A stretch of 64,000 bases of DNA from Opisthorchis felineus (GCA_004794785.1 SJOL01007141.1:2400464-2464463), one strand, 5' to 3'. Numbered from the stretch's first letter, positions 12,030 to 22,439 are shown. Program-made: numbers and translations. Notes: a model not told the origin generated them from the letters alone.

Positions 12030-13639
12030 GGAGATATATCGTAGGTTCTCCAGCTGGGATTTATCTGCAACCGTTTTACTGGGATTCTTGGTCGTCCAGT
12101 AGTTGGTTAGGAAAGCATCGTCCGTTGGTCCCTCCCCTCGAGATTTCAACAGAGCTCGTTTAAGGGTATCCTCAAATCTCTCGGTTTGTCCGTTTGGTTG
12201 CGGGTGGTACGGCAAGGACTTGGTGCACAGACGGAGACCTTCTGAGCGCTTCTTCCAGAACGAGTCAGGCAGCTTTCTGAATATGTTCGGTTTCGTCGCC
12301 TGTGTCTTGTAACAGATATTATTGAGTGGCCTGTCCGAAAGGTTTAGCTTGTCAATCCAATCTAATCCTAACAAATCCAATCCAGGACGATCGTACACAT
12401 GACAAATGCCATTTACAGTGACACCGTCAAGAGTCATGGGACATTTGAAGTCACCAGAGAGTTTCAGCAAACTGCCGGATGCACTGCATGCAACTTGTTT
12501 GGTCTTGGTTAATTCCGGCCTGCCGAGAAGTTTCCATGTTCCTTTTGAGATGATGGTGATGTCCGATGCCGTGTCCAGCTGGAGACGAACAGGTGTGCCG
12601 TTAATGCGCACTGATACATATTTTCTCCTGTTTGCCTGTGGGCTTTGATGAGAGGCCAGAAAAACGCGAGCCTTAGGAAGCTTGAAATGGGAAAACCTGG
12701 TTCGAAAATGCTTCTTGGGTGCTTGTCTTTGCTTGCCGTGACACCGATCCTCCTTGTGTCCAATACGGGAACATCTGCTGCAACGGTGTCTTCTGAACGG
12801 ACAGACGTTGACGAAATGCCATTCACCACATTTCCAGCATGTTGAAGGTGGCTTCTTATCACCATGACGGACAGTATGCTTCTGAATCGCATGAACAGCA
12901 TTGCTGGGACCATTTTCTTGTATCATGACAGTATCATGCTTCAAATTTACCAGGCTTTGGCATTTGGATGTAATATTCTGTAAAGTGACATCCGGGTTCT
13001 GCTCAATCTTGCTGAGGATTCTTGTTCTTATATCTGCGTCTTCAGGAGACTTCAACCCGCATACAAATATAAGACATTTGAATTCATCCTCCGTCATGCT
13101 TCGGAGTTTGAACCGTTCACACTCCTTATTGACTTTGCCTGCATACGTAACCCAGTATTCAGCAGCGTTTTTGCTCAAATTCATACAGTGATATCGAAGG
13201 CTGAACAAGTAAGCCTGTTCACCAAATATTGACGATAAAACAGAAACGGTTTCATCGAACGTCAGCTCATTCGGTTTTCTTGGCAAAATGTGGTTCGTAA
13301 AACGTTCATGTTCGGCAACTCCGATTTTCCTGACCAATTGTCTTGCTTTCCAGGAGTCTTCTCTGTCTCCCAGATCCAATGTGAAAAGTCTTCATGCTTG
13401 CTGAACCACGAATCAAAAGTAATACATGAGATCGGATCGAACTGGAATTCAGGAATCGCGTTCAGCATTGTTTCGATCACTGAAGTGGACGGCTCAATAG
13501 TCTGGCTAAGCGGCTTCTGGAGTGACAATTTTTCAGTCAGCGTCTCGATGAGCTTCAATTGCGCCAGCTCAAACTGTTGCTGCTGCTGCTGTTTGAGGAG
13601 AGACTGCATCTGTTCAAATGAAATCGCCATTGTGAACAC
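12030..13639 (-). pseudogene. gag-protease-truncated integrase polyprotein
   Basis: Gag begins near 13,630 (MAISFEQMQSLLK) with a glutamine run encoded by CAG repeats. It shifts frame between about 13,380 and 13,400, then stays open for 460 codons to 11,997, inside the LTR. Visible in order: capsid-like region, two zinc knuckles (C-x2-C-x3-H-x4-C and C-x2-C-x4-H-x4-C, about 12,840-12,740), the aspartic protease site LDTAS (about 12,580), then near 12,300 an abrupt switch to the integrase end (SLPYHPQPNGQTERF). The integrase catalytic Glu is present; both Asp residues, RT and RNase H are missing. Known Gypsy polyproteins exceed 1,000 residues, so this is an internal deletion that happens to keep the frame. 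Confidence 0.85.
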
Positions 13640-13650
13640 CCGTCTGCCAG

Positions 13651-13979
13651 TGTTGTGTCGTGGGTGGCCGTCTATTGGTTACGCCTGAACTGAGCCCGCC
13701 AGACTACGCGATAAAGAGAAGACAGAGAACTCGGAACACGGCTGTGTTGTCAGGACAAACCTACAGAGCTTCTGCGTAAATATATAGGATGACTAAAGGG
13801 CCAAATATGGTCGTCCACTTGTTCCTTCTGTACAGCCAATGGCGACGTTCCTGGCGTGAACAAACTCACACCCACTGCGCTGGTCACATGCTGCTAAGCC
13901 GTGTTTGGTGAGCTCCACCAACGCACCTGCTATCCGGAACGTGTGGGACCGATGGTTACCTTGGGGTCGCGTCCCGACA
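13651..13979 (-). repeat. 5' LTR (329 bp)
   Basis: This is the upstream LTR of the element, ending at 13,979 beside the CTAGT duplication. It differs from the 3' LTR by a few substitutions and lacks the extra 39-base segment, so it probably represents the parental form. Confidence 0.88.
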
Positions 13980-14058
13980 CTAGTGCATCGTAGTTGTGAT
14001 CTGTCGTCACCAAACAGCTCGTCTACCACTGATGAGCAGCTTTTGCGTTCCGACTTAT

Positions 14059-14080
14059 ATATAAACGTATACGTTTATAT
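14059..14080. repeat. Perfect 22-base palindrome
   Basis: The segment starting ATATAAACGTA equals its own reverse complement over 22 bases. It lies 75 bases from the LTR element's right target duplication. No function is known; cruciform or AT-rich target preference is only a thought. Confidence 0.6.
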
Positions 14081-14164
14081 CCAGTTATGAGTCACTGGTA
14101 TTCACGGATTCACGGGTTGATACACAGGATTGAGGCTTTTGCCCAAGCTCCCCTGGTAGGGTTC

Positions 14165-14465
14165 GTTCTTGTTGTTCAGCGGCTTCCGTTCGCCTGAAAG
14201 GCACAAGATAAAAAGGGGTTTGCTCTTTAAGTTCTCGGCGCATGGCAGTAATCTTGCGAGCGCGAGGACTTAACTAAAAAGGCGTCCAAAAGTGCTTTAA
14301 ACTGGGTACCAGATGCAGCGTGAACAACCTTCGGAGGAAGGTGATTCCACGCACCGACTACTCGTAATGCGAAAAATTGTTGCCTGATAAACGTGTGCGC
14401 TCTGTAGTACGCATGCTACGGAAGTACCAGGGGACAGTGCTTCTCCGAAGGCAGGTGTTCACGAC
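14165..14465 (-). mobile_element. CR1-like 3' end (RT C-terminus plus 3' UTR)
   Basis: Read leftward, the translation RVVGAWNHLPPKVVHAAS followed by FKALLDAFL is the usual C-terminal signature of CR1/jockey-type reverse transcriptases (family pattern: FF..RVV.AWN.LP..VV.A.S...FK..LD). One frame change is needed near 14,390. The following 3' UTR (14,165-14,250) matches the fragment at 6,655-6,800. Confidence 0.75.
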
Positions 14466-15125
14466 AATTTCTGTTGATGGGAAACAGAGAGAAAGCTCAT
14501 GAGCCGAAGCCCAATAAGCAAAAGTTCTCGACTAGAACCTGTGAGAATGATGTCATCCAAATAAGCAGCAACTCCTAATAAACCGTTTAGCATGGCATCC
14601 ATTGCTTGTTGAAATATTGCTGGTGCAGATTTTACCCCAGATGGCAAACGGGTAAATTGAAACAAACCGCGATGTGTCTTTTGAGTCATCGAAGACTTCT
14701 ATTTGAAGGTAAGCATCAGCGAGATCCAGCTTTGCTAAACGTTTGCCAACATTGAGCTTGGCGAACAGATCTTCTGGCACCGGTAATGGATATTGAGGAG
14801 AGTCTAACACGGCGTTTAATCCAGTGGAACAGTGAGCACATATACGCACCTTGCCATTTGCTTTTTTGATAACAACAATAGGAGCTGCCCATGATGAATA
14901 GTTTACTGGCTGGATAACTCCGAACTGCTGGAGACGAATAAGTTCATTCTCCACGGTTGCGAGAGCCGCAAATGGTACAAGACGCTTCGGTCCGGGAATT
15001 GGTCTGGAAGTTGAGATTCTCAAAGATGCGGAATCCACTAGCCGCTGATAAAGCAGTTGAAACAAAGAACCCCCACGAAGGTTTGTTCCCGAAGCAAACA
15101 GTAGGTCCCGATTTAAAGCTGCCAC
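14459..15125 (-). pseudogene. Gypsy-type reverse transcriptase fragment
   Basis: The translation shows the Gypsy RT blocks in order: ENELIRLQQFGVIQPVNYSS, APIVVIKKANGKVRIC, QYPLPVPEDLFAKLN, KLDLADAYLQI, then after a frame change near 14,690 RGLFQFTRLPSGVKSAPAI and the active-site box AYLDDIIL. The catalytic Asp of block A (DLADAY) and both Asp of YLDD are kept, but the frameshift and truncation on both sides make it non-functional. It has the same orientation as the neighbouring LTR element, which lacks just this domain; whether both came from one family cannot be told here. Confidence 0.88.
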
Positions 15126-15619
15126 CTTGTGGTGGTCAGGCTTCTGTGCTGCAATGATTCTGCGGGCTATACTGGCTGGATTCAGTTCCTAAAGGTTCAA
15201 CGATGCCAGGAAGGCCAACGGAGAGCGGCCCGACGAGGAACAGCGATTCCCCGTACTGCGAGCAATCGTATTACGAGGCGGTCTGGAGGTAAAGTCGTAC
15301 TGTCCTCCGCGATAGGAGTTTGAAGGCCGTAAGGCGTTTTCCCCAGGTGACCAGCATGTTCATATTTATGGAAGCAGCGATGCTGCTTTCCCCCGAGGAA
15401 GGACGGGTTAGAAAAGGTCGGCCCCAAAACCCGCACACTCTGATCGCCCAACGGTTGACCGTGACCGCCGGCGCATTATTCAATACGGTCGAAATACTTT
15501 TAAAACCAAAAAGTCCGGTGCTGCTCAAAAGGCACCTGCTGTGTGCAGCTGCATTAGGAGTGAGACAGTAATGCCCTATTCCCTGCGCCTGGCCAGGCCG
15601 GCGCCCTACAACCAAGTGA

Positions 15620-15830
15620 GTCAGACTATTGAGTCATTGGGTCCCGGCAGGGTCCCCCAAGAAAACCCTAACAACCGCTGTCTCGTGGTTCAGACTCTTG
15701 GGTCCCAGGCTAGGGGCGGGGTCCCTGAACAAAACCCTACATCATCCCACTGCCTTGTGGGTCAGACTTTTGAGTCAAAGGCTCAAGGTAGGGTACCTCA
15801 ACTAAACCCCCTTCTTCGGCCTGGGCAACC
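15620..15830 (+). repeat. Tandem ~70-bp repeats in the RTE family X leader/N-terminus
   Basis: Three units begin with GACT.TTG.GTC, then AGGGT(C/A)CC..AA..AAACCCT. They stay open in one frame and encode a repeating pattern of the form L/F-x(5,7)-G-x-VP-x-x-NP. Related units occur at 33,840-34,010 on the minus strand, and single divergent units near 16,553 and 23,325. Confidence 0.7.
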
Positions 15831-16209
15831 AGGAAGTCTCATTTGCCCTTGCGGCTCTTCGCTCACCGGCTTTCTCCCTCACTCACTCCTAACCCATCGT
15901 GCAATGCAGTGCAATCAACCCATCTGCCAGTCTCCTAGCCACTGTTCCGTGTCTCAACCGTCGCCCAGAAAAATAAACCAAAATAATCACCTACTAACTT
16001 CAAAAGACCTGCTCCACGTTGCAGCCTTTAATACCCGTACTCTACGTCAAATTGGGCAACAGGCACCCCTTGCTGAAACCTTACTTTCCATCTCTATCGA
16101 TGTATATTGTGTCTCCGAAACATGCATACAAGACCCCACTTCGGTCGTGCTCCTCAAGCCGCTTAGTACGAGCCCAGATGTTCCCAGATGTTCACTCTTC
16201 GGGTATCCG

Positions 16210-16273
16210 GTGCTCGTACGCCAGCGAAGCATCAGTGTTAAACACTGATGTCATGCTGTCGATGATGATGATG
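16210..16273 (+). mobile_element. 64-bp 5'-truncated RTE 3' tail with target duplication
   Basis: The insert consists only of the RTE terminal hairpin (CATCAGTGTT..ACACTGATG) and a GAT repeat. The five bases ATCCG flank it on both sides (16,205-16,209 and 16,274-16,278). Removing it rejoins the endonuclease reading LRV|SDGPEA of the family X element. This is typical of extreme 5' truncation during target-primed reverse transcription. Confidence 0.72.
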
Positions 16274-16306
16274 ATCCGATGGTCCTGAAGCAATGGCTCG
16301 TGGTAT

Positions 16307-19300
16307 ACCTTGGTTTACCGTCACGAAGAGACTGGACCTTACCATGGCGTGACGGTTTGCGCACCTCAGCGACCCAGTGAGCTATACTGGGGGTGTCCCC
16401 GCGACACTCACAGAGTCTCTCATACCAGGTTGGTCAATGGTTAGAGGTCTGACGAACACAGTCTCCTGGGCCTCCAGGTCGGGGGTTGGAACATGTGGTG
16501 ACTTGTTCCGTAGAAATGGTAATGCATATGCATTTCCCGTCAAACACCGGTTAGGCTTTTGAGCCAAAGGCTTTAGTTGAGGACCCTAATCGTCCTGTCT
16601 AGGTGTGGGCGCCCTGACAATATCCCAGCCCACTTACAACCATGATATCTACGTCTAACAATATATTCATGCCACATCGGCCGTCGCGTGGTGCTATCAA
16701 GCGGGTCGCCTTACTCGCTGCATGCAGCAGGGCGGGTAAGCGAAAACAGGCTACTGCTGACGCCTCCCTTCTTTCTCTTTTACACACTTCTTCACCCTCT
16801 CCTCACCCCATTAATAACTCTCCCCTTATAGGCCCAGCACTTGGGACTGATGACTCCGTTCGTCTTGCATTGGTTTTGCGTGCAGCATCTGCTCGTCACA
16901 TGGCGCCGACATCCTCAGGTATCTCCAAAACAATCTTCAAGCCTCGACACTCAGTCTATCTGGCCGGCTTCAATGTCCGCACTCTGAAGCAAGCAGGACA
17001 ACAAGCTGCTCTTGCTCTCTCACTGGAATCGCTTGACATTGATGTGTGCTGTGTCTAAGAAACAAGAATTCAAGATGAAAGCACAGTGATTGAGCTAATC
17101 GCCCCATTACTCTCCACTCGCTTCCGGCTACGCACCTCTGGTGATCCAGAGGCTGCTGCGGCGGGATGTGCAGGGGTTGGTATCGTTCTGAGTCACCGGG
17201 CAGAAGTATCCTTGCTTGACTGGATACCTGTTGATAGCCGCCTCTGTGCAGTTCGTCTGGCAACGTCTGTGAAGGAATCTCACAAGCGGGAAGTTGAGAG
17301 ATGTCTGTTTATCGTGTCTGCTTGTGCCCCAACTGACTGTAGCTCCGACGCTGTCAAAGATAGGTTTTATGACGCCCTGAATGTCCTGCTGCGGCGAGCT
17401 AAAAGCTCAGATGTCGTTGTGGTTGCCGGAGATCTGAATGCACAAGTGGGCAGGCTTAGCGTATCTGAGACTTAATTAGGAGGTCGACATGGATTGGACT
17501 CGGTACGTACGGACAATGTTGAACGATTACTTCAGGTGTGTGCTGGTCACAGGTTGCTTTTATGCAGTACTAACTTCCGAAATAGCTGAAGTCGTCTGGC
17601 CACATGGTGTCCTCCAGCGGCACACCGGCCACAAACTCAAATCGATCACACTGCCATCAGTTACCGATGGCGCGGATCAATGACAGACTGCCGGTCGTTT
17701 TAGAAATCATTTGTGGATTCCGACCACGCACTCTTCCGGAGTCGTTTCTCCCTACATTTTCGAGGGCCGCGTAAGGTGCGGACAAATCGCTTGGCAACTG
17801 AGAGACTGGCAGATCCGTATGTTAGACAAGCTTTCCAGAATCGTCTTCTAGAGTCTACTCCAAATGCTTCACTATCAGATGCGAACTCATACTGGGACGA
17901 GATTGCCACCTCTTTGCACAGTGCTGGGAATTTTGCCTGTGGCACAAGGCAACCCGGCTCACTCATGCACCGTTCGGTCTGACATCCTTAAATTTTTAAA
18001 TCACGGAGAAATATCCCAGCCGGCGCCGAACATGACTTGACACGACGAATTATCAGACGTCAAGTGAAGGCGAGCGTGCAAGCCGACCGTGAAGTGTGTT
18101 GGGGACACAGAAAGCCAAGGAAATGGAAGAGGCCCAGAAAGCCCGTAATGCCCGAAGATTATTTCAGTTGATCCGTGCGACCGGTCCCCGGAAACCACCT
18201 GTGAGCGAAACCATCAAGGATCGGAATGGAGTGACCACATCGAATAAAGAAGAACGCCTCGATCGGTGGGCCGAATACTTCGAACAACAATTGTCATGGC
18301 CACCAGCTGGTAGTTATCTGGAGCCCACAGGTGACGTAGAACCTTGGACGGTGAACGTGGAACCGCCTACGGCCTTGGAGGTTTATGACTGCATATGTTC
18401 TTTCAAGCGCCACCAAGCCTCTGGTCCGGATGACCTCCCACCCGTATTATTCAAAGATGGGGGTGAAGTTCTCAGACAGCGCTTGTCTGATCTGTTTGCT
18501 TGCATTTGTTAAAAAAGGACTCTGTCCCAGGCAACTAAGGAGAGTCGGTGATAGTGCCCATTTCCAAAAAAGGGTCTCATAGTGAATGTGGCAACCACAG
18601 GGGATCAGCTTGACCCCGGTCATAACGACACTGTTGGCGTCACTCGTGCTTCGTCGCCTTACGGTGGCTCGGAAACACTCACCCGAGAGTAGCAAGCGAG
18701 ATTCCGGCCTGGTAGGGGTCGCGTTGACCAAATCTTCACCCTTGTCATGAGGTAGAACAACGCTATACGTACAAACTTCCCACAATTTTAGTATTCCTAG
18801 ATTTCCAAGGCGCGTTCGACTCGGTTGACCGGTCTGTTCTTCTTGACACGCTTGTCCACCAAGGAATGCCCCGGAAGTTCGTGAACATAATAGGCTCTTT
18901 GTATTCTCAGACTGCCGGACGTGTGAGAGTATACGGCGGGCCCTCCAAAAGCTTCCTTATACAAAGTGGTGTCCGTCAGGGAGGCCCACTCTCCCCTTTC
19001 CTATCTAACTTCGTGCTCGATGAAATCATGAGACGAACGCTGGAAGGTCTCCAAAACCCCGGTGTTTAAATAGCCTGTGACGAAAACCTTGTTGATCTGG
19101 AATGTGCAGACAACATCGTTCTCGTCTTCGAAGAGGAAGAAAAGGCGCAGGTTTTTCTGGATAAACTGACCAAAGTCATCCTGTCCTTTGGTATGCACTT
19201 TGCACTCACAAAGTGTAGTGTCATGCTGCTGGACATACAGTCACTGAACACGCCACTTACAATCCAGGGAGAGGCGCTGGGAGTTGTGGAGCGTTTTACG

Positions 19301-20120
19301 TATCTTGAAGGTTGTATTAGTTCTGTTTGTAGTGTGACATGAGGTCAATGCACGAATCTGCAAGGCTCGGGTCGCGTTTGCTAATTTGAGGCACCTATGG
19401 CGTCAAAGTGGTGTATCCCTGAATCTCAAGGGACGTGTGTACCAGGCTACAGTGCGGGCTGTTTTGTTGTATGGCTGTGAGACTTGGCCTGTTCGAGCAG
19501 CGGAACTGAGACGTCTTCAGGTGTTCGACAATCGTTTTCTGAGAACCATAGCTCGTATGGGTTGATCTCGGCGAATCCGTAACGGGGCAGTTAGAAAGCG
19601 GGTTTTCGGTTGTGCAACGGGTACTTCCATTGAAGCATGTGTCCAGCACCAGAAGCTGCGTTGGTTGGGACATGTGTTGCGCATGCCGAACCATTGTTTC
19701 CCGAGGAGAGTGCTGTTTTCCATGCCCAAATCAGAGTGGCGCAAGCAGACAGGTGGTCAACCCCTGACCTGGCAGAGGGGTATGAAAGAGATTACGTAAC
19801 GCCTGGGTGCTATTGGTGCTACTCGCCTTCCAGGATGAGGAGCGCGTGATCCCCACTGCGCTTGGTTGGAGACGCCACAAGATATGGAAGCCAACCAGTG
19901 TCAGTGGCGATCTTGTTGTCAGTTTCTATCCAGATTGCCTGAATGAGTGTCTGGAGGCGTAGGCACCTTGGAATGATTGTATTAAGCTAGCACTAAGTCC
20001 ACCCACGTCCACCTTTATTTTTTTCTTCACAATAAAACTTTCAAATAAATCATGGTTGTACGGCAGCGATGCATCGGTGTTGAACACTGACGTCATGCTG
20101 TCGATGATGATGATGATGAT
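16307..20120 (+). mobile_element. RTE-like element, family Y, copy 1 (3.81 kb)
   Basis: An 11-base target duplication GCTCGTGGTAT (16,296-16,306 and 20,121-20,131) brackets an element that ends in a conserved hairpin and a GAT repeat tail. It carries an N-terminal region, APE endonuclease, RT and a C-terminal region, all in the plus direction. It sits inside the endonuclease of the family X element. The body is almost identical to the copy at 40,220-44,006, including shared stop codons. Confidence 0.92.
16642..19960 (+). pseudogene. Broken endonuclease-reverse transcriptase ORF of RTE copy 1
   Basis: The N-terminal part (16,642 on) is basic ([20 protein letters not shown]). The endonuclease shows [12 protein letters not shown], a TAA stop at 17,056-17,058 exactly before ETRIQ, then [14 protein letters not shown] and [12 protein letters not shown] blocks follow: [13 protein letters not shown] (18,420), [17 protein letters not shown] (18,800), [19 protein letters not shown] (18,965). 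The active-site box reads CADNIVLV instead of YADD, so the second catalytic Asp is lost. The end shows [13 protein letters not shown] (about 19,650). Further stops occur near 17,474, 18,510 and 19,068. Relative to copy 2 it carries a 2-base insertion near 18,100. No active enzyme can come from it. Confidence 0.9.
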
Positions 20121-20131
20121 GCTCGTGGTAT

Positions 20132-21530
20132 CTACGGTGTGGGAGTTGCACCCGGCCCCAAGGCTGAAAGCGCCTAACTGGGCTGGATCCCAGTAAACAG
20201 TCGCCTGTGCGCTGTGCGGTTGTCTGGCTCAATTAACATTAACGCAGGTCGATGCGTTAAACGGTGTCTGTTTGTCGTATCAGCATATGCCCCAACATAC
20301 CGCAGTTCTGAGACTGAGAAGGACGAGTTTTGTCAAGATCTGTCACGACTGTTTCGGTCGGCAAGAGGGATGGATATGGTAATCCTGGTGGGTGATATAA
20401 ATGCCCAAGTTGGACGACTAAGTCCGAAATAAGCACAATTCGGTGACAGATTTGCAGTGGATGCTGAGCGTACGGATAATGGAGGGCGGATTCTTCAGTT
20501 GTATGCAGATCGTCGTCTGTTCCTGGCCAGTACGAACTTCCAACACAAACGCTCACGCCGAGTTACTTGGAGGCCACCTACCACAAAACAGTCATGGACT
20601 CGAATGGACCATGTGGCTATCAGTTGCCGATGAGGAGCCTCAGTTATGGATTGTCGTTCCTTCTGGGGTACGCAACTTGACCCTGATCACGCCATCGTGT
20701 GGGCCCGCTTAGCACTTCGCTTTCCGCCAGCACTACGCGTGCCGAAAGAGAGCAGCTCCGTTCATCAACTTCGACAAGTTTCAGTAGCTGAAGCTAGAAA
20801 GCTACTGGAAACGCAAAGTCATGTGGAGGACGAAGATTGCTTAGAGATTGAATGGAGGCGAGTTAAATAAGCAATGCTGTCAGCTTTTAGAACTGTTTGT
20901 CCAGGCCATCTGACTCGACTCAATGAACACTGGATTTCGTTGAAATCAGCAGATCTTATTGCTACCAGAAAGGCCATACCAGCAACTAGCGACTATGATG
21001 GCGCACGCAGATCCCTCAGACACCGGATAATCAGGAGCTTGAAGAATGACAGAACACTGGTGGATTTCGAAGGCCCAGGGGATGGAGAAGGCCTTCGCTT
21101 CAGGCAACAGCCGCAACGTGTTTCAACTGATTCGATCAGCGGGTCAAAAGAAGGCAGGTGTCAGTGAAACAATATGCGAAAAAGACGGAACAGCAATTGA
21201 CTCCCTCAATCGCCGTCTTGAGCGGTGGGCTGAGCACTTCAAAGAACAGTTCAGCTAGTCTCCTTCAACACAACCGCTGGAAGAACCAGGCGGGCCCGAA
21301 TGGAACATTGACACCAAAGCACCATCAGCAACCGAAATCCAGCGTGATATATCAATCCTGAAGCGCGACAAGTCACCTGGCCCGGATGGTCTGCACCCTG
21401 CGCTCTTCAAAGTAGGTGGCGAGGTCCTGGTTCACAGTCTGACAGCCATACTGCAGAAGATTTGGAACGAAAACAGAATACCAGCTGCATGGAGCTCCTC
21501 GACCGTCATCCCAATTCCTTCTTCCTAAAA
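20132..21530 (+). pseudogene. Resumed family X endonuclease and RT start
   Basis: This is the downstream half of the interrupted element. Endonuclease: [43 protein letters not shown], then WTRMDHVAIS and DPDHAIVWARL, where DH is the usual catalytic pair. A linker rich in charged residues leads to RWAEHFKEQFS and the RT entry [18 protein letters not shown] up to TVIPIPSS. Stops at about 20,430, 20,632, 20,869 and 21,256, and frame changes, break it. Confidence 0.85.
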
Positions 21531-22420
21531 CCATCTGGCGTACCTCAGCATTGCTGATCCGATTTTCCCACCAGACCTGACCAATGTTTCGGAGACACTC
21601 TGGGTCAAACACTGACTTCTTCCGTATGTCCTCTGCGCGTTGGGGTCACGTCTCTGATCCATAAAGCAGTATGGATCGCACCACTGCAGTGTAAACTCTT
21701 CTCTTAACAGACAAACTGACGTCACGTCGGAGCCATAGGTGTCGGAAGTTGACAAAAGCTGCCCTGGCCTTTTCGATTCGAGAAATAATCTCATCTCAGG
21801 CCAGTCCACCGGAACTCATACAGCTGCCTAGGTAAACAAATTTATCTACCACGTCGATTGACTTGTCTGCATGCATTAGGTTTGGGTTTGATCCCAGCCT
21901 GTCTTGTAGCAGCACTTTACACTTTGCAGGTGTGAAGCGCTTGCCAAACCGTGCGGCAGAGTTATTTAGGCTATTTAAAATCGCTTGCATTTGGGAAGGA
22001 TCTGAACCAAGGAGAGCAATATCGTCCGCATACTCATTGTCTGTGAGCGGACGTCCCGGGAGCATTTCGACTCCCGAGGTTTCAAAGGCAGGCAGAAAAA
22101 TTTCAAACAACGTATCAATAACAAAGTTGTAGAGGAAAGGGGAAAGCGGACAGCCTTGTCTTACACCACTGGACGTGGTGAACTCAGACGAAAGCTTCCC
22201 GTATACTCGTACGCGTCCACAGGAGTGCTAATACAGTGCTCTCATAAGGGATGTAAATTTGGAAGGAACACCTTTGATCGCCAGACATTGCCAAAGTTTC
22301 TGACGATCGACAGAACCAAAAGCAGCTTTCAGATCAGGAAAAGCGACCGATTTGGAAGTTTCGAATTAGTGGAGCTGTTCAAGAATTTGTATCAAGGTAA
22401 AGAAATGGTCGATGCATCAG
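21525..22420 (-). pseudogene. Inverted RTE reverse transcriptase fragment
   Basis: Read leftward: [106 protein letters not shown], then ends in WWENRISNAEVRQMVLG. The YADD active-site box is intact. Its 3' end abuts the end of the plus-strand fragment at 21,530, making a sharp inverted joint inside the RT region. Confidence 0.88.
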
Positions 22421-22439
22421 TGTACAAGACGAATCGTTA

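Larger units (their letters stand above)
11650..13979 (-). mobile_element. Non-autonomous Gypsy-like LTR retrotransposon (2.33 kb)
   Basis: Both ends carry matching long terminal repeats running TG...CA when read leftward, flanked by the 5-base duplication CTAGT at 11,645-11,649 and 13,980-13,984. The order on the minus strand is 5' LTR (13,979-13,651), a primer-site position starting CTGGCAGACGGG, gag, protease, integrase end, a purine tract (AAAAGGGGGAAG) and 3' LTR (12,017-11,650). RT, RNase H and the integrase D-D region are absent, so it could have moved only with proteins from a fuller relative. Intact ends and duplication indicate one insertion event, not a chance fragment. Confidence 0.9.
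15114..21530 (+). mobile_element. RTE-like element, family X (interrupted by two insertions)
   Basis: A 5' leader (15,114-15,570) matches the minus-strand copy ending near 34,455. An ORF opening at 15,574 runs through proline-rich repeats into an endonuclease start ([21 protein letters not shown]). It is cut by a 64-bp RTE tail (16,210-16,273) and, after SDGPEAMARG, by the 3.8-kb family Y copy (16,307-20,120). The endonuclease resumes at 20,132 (GVGVALG..., [37 protein letters not shown]) and RT starts near 21,360 ([13 protein letters not shown]), ending abruptly at about 21,530. Subtracting both insertions with one copy of each duplication restores a readable order, which supports the nested reading. 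Several stops and shifts make it inactive. Confidence 0.82.

Noticed and set aside
14029..14036. Hammerhead core CTGATGAG next to the LTR element
   Set aside because: No CGAAAC follows at the right distance and no stem II can form.
15574..16275. Internally deleted RTE (5' leader plus endonuclease start joined to a 3' tail)
   Set aside because: The tail segment is flanked by ATCCG on both sides and the endonuclease reading resumes after it, so it is a small nested insertion and not a deletion derivative.
16669..18512. A working RTE enzyme
   Set aside because: A stop sits at the endonuclease active site, the RT box is CADN and several frames are broken.
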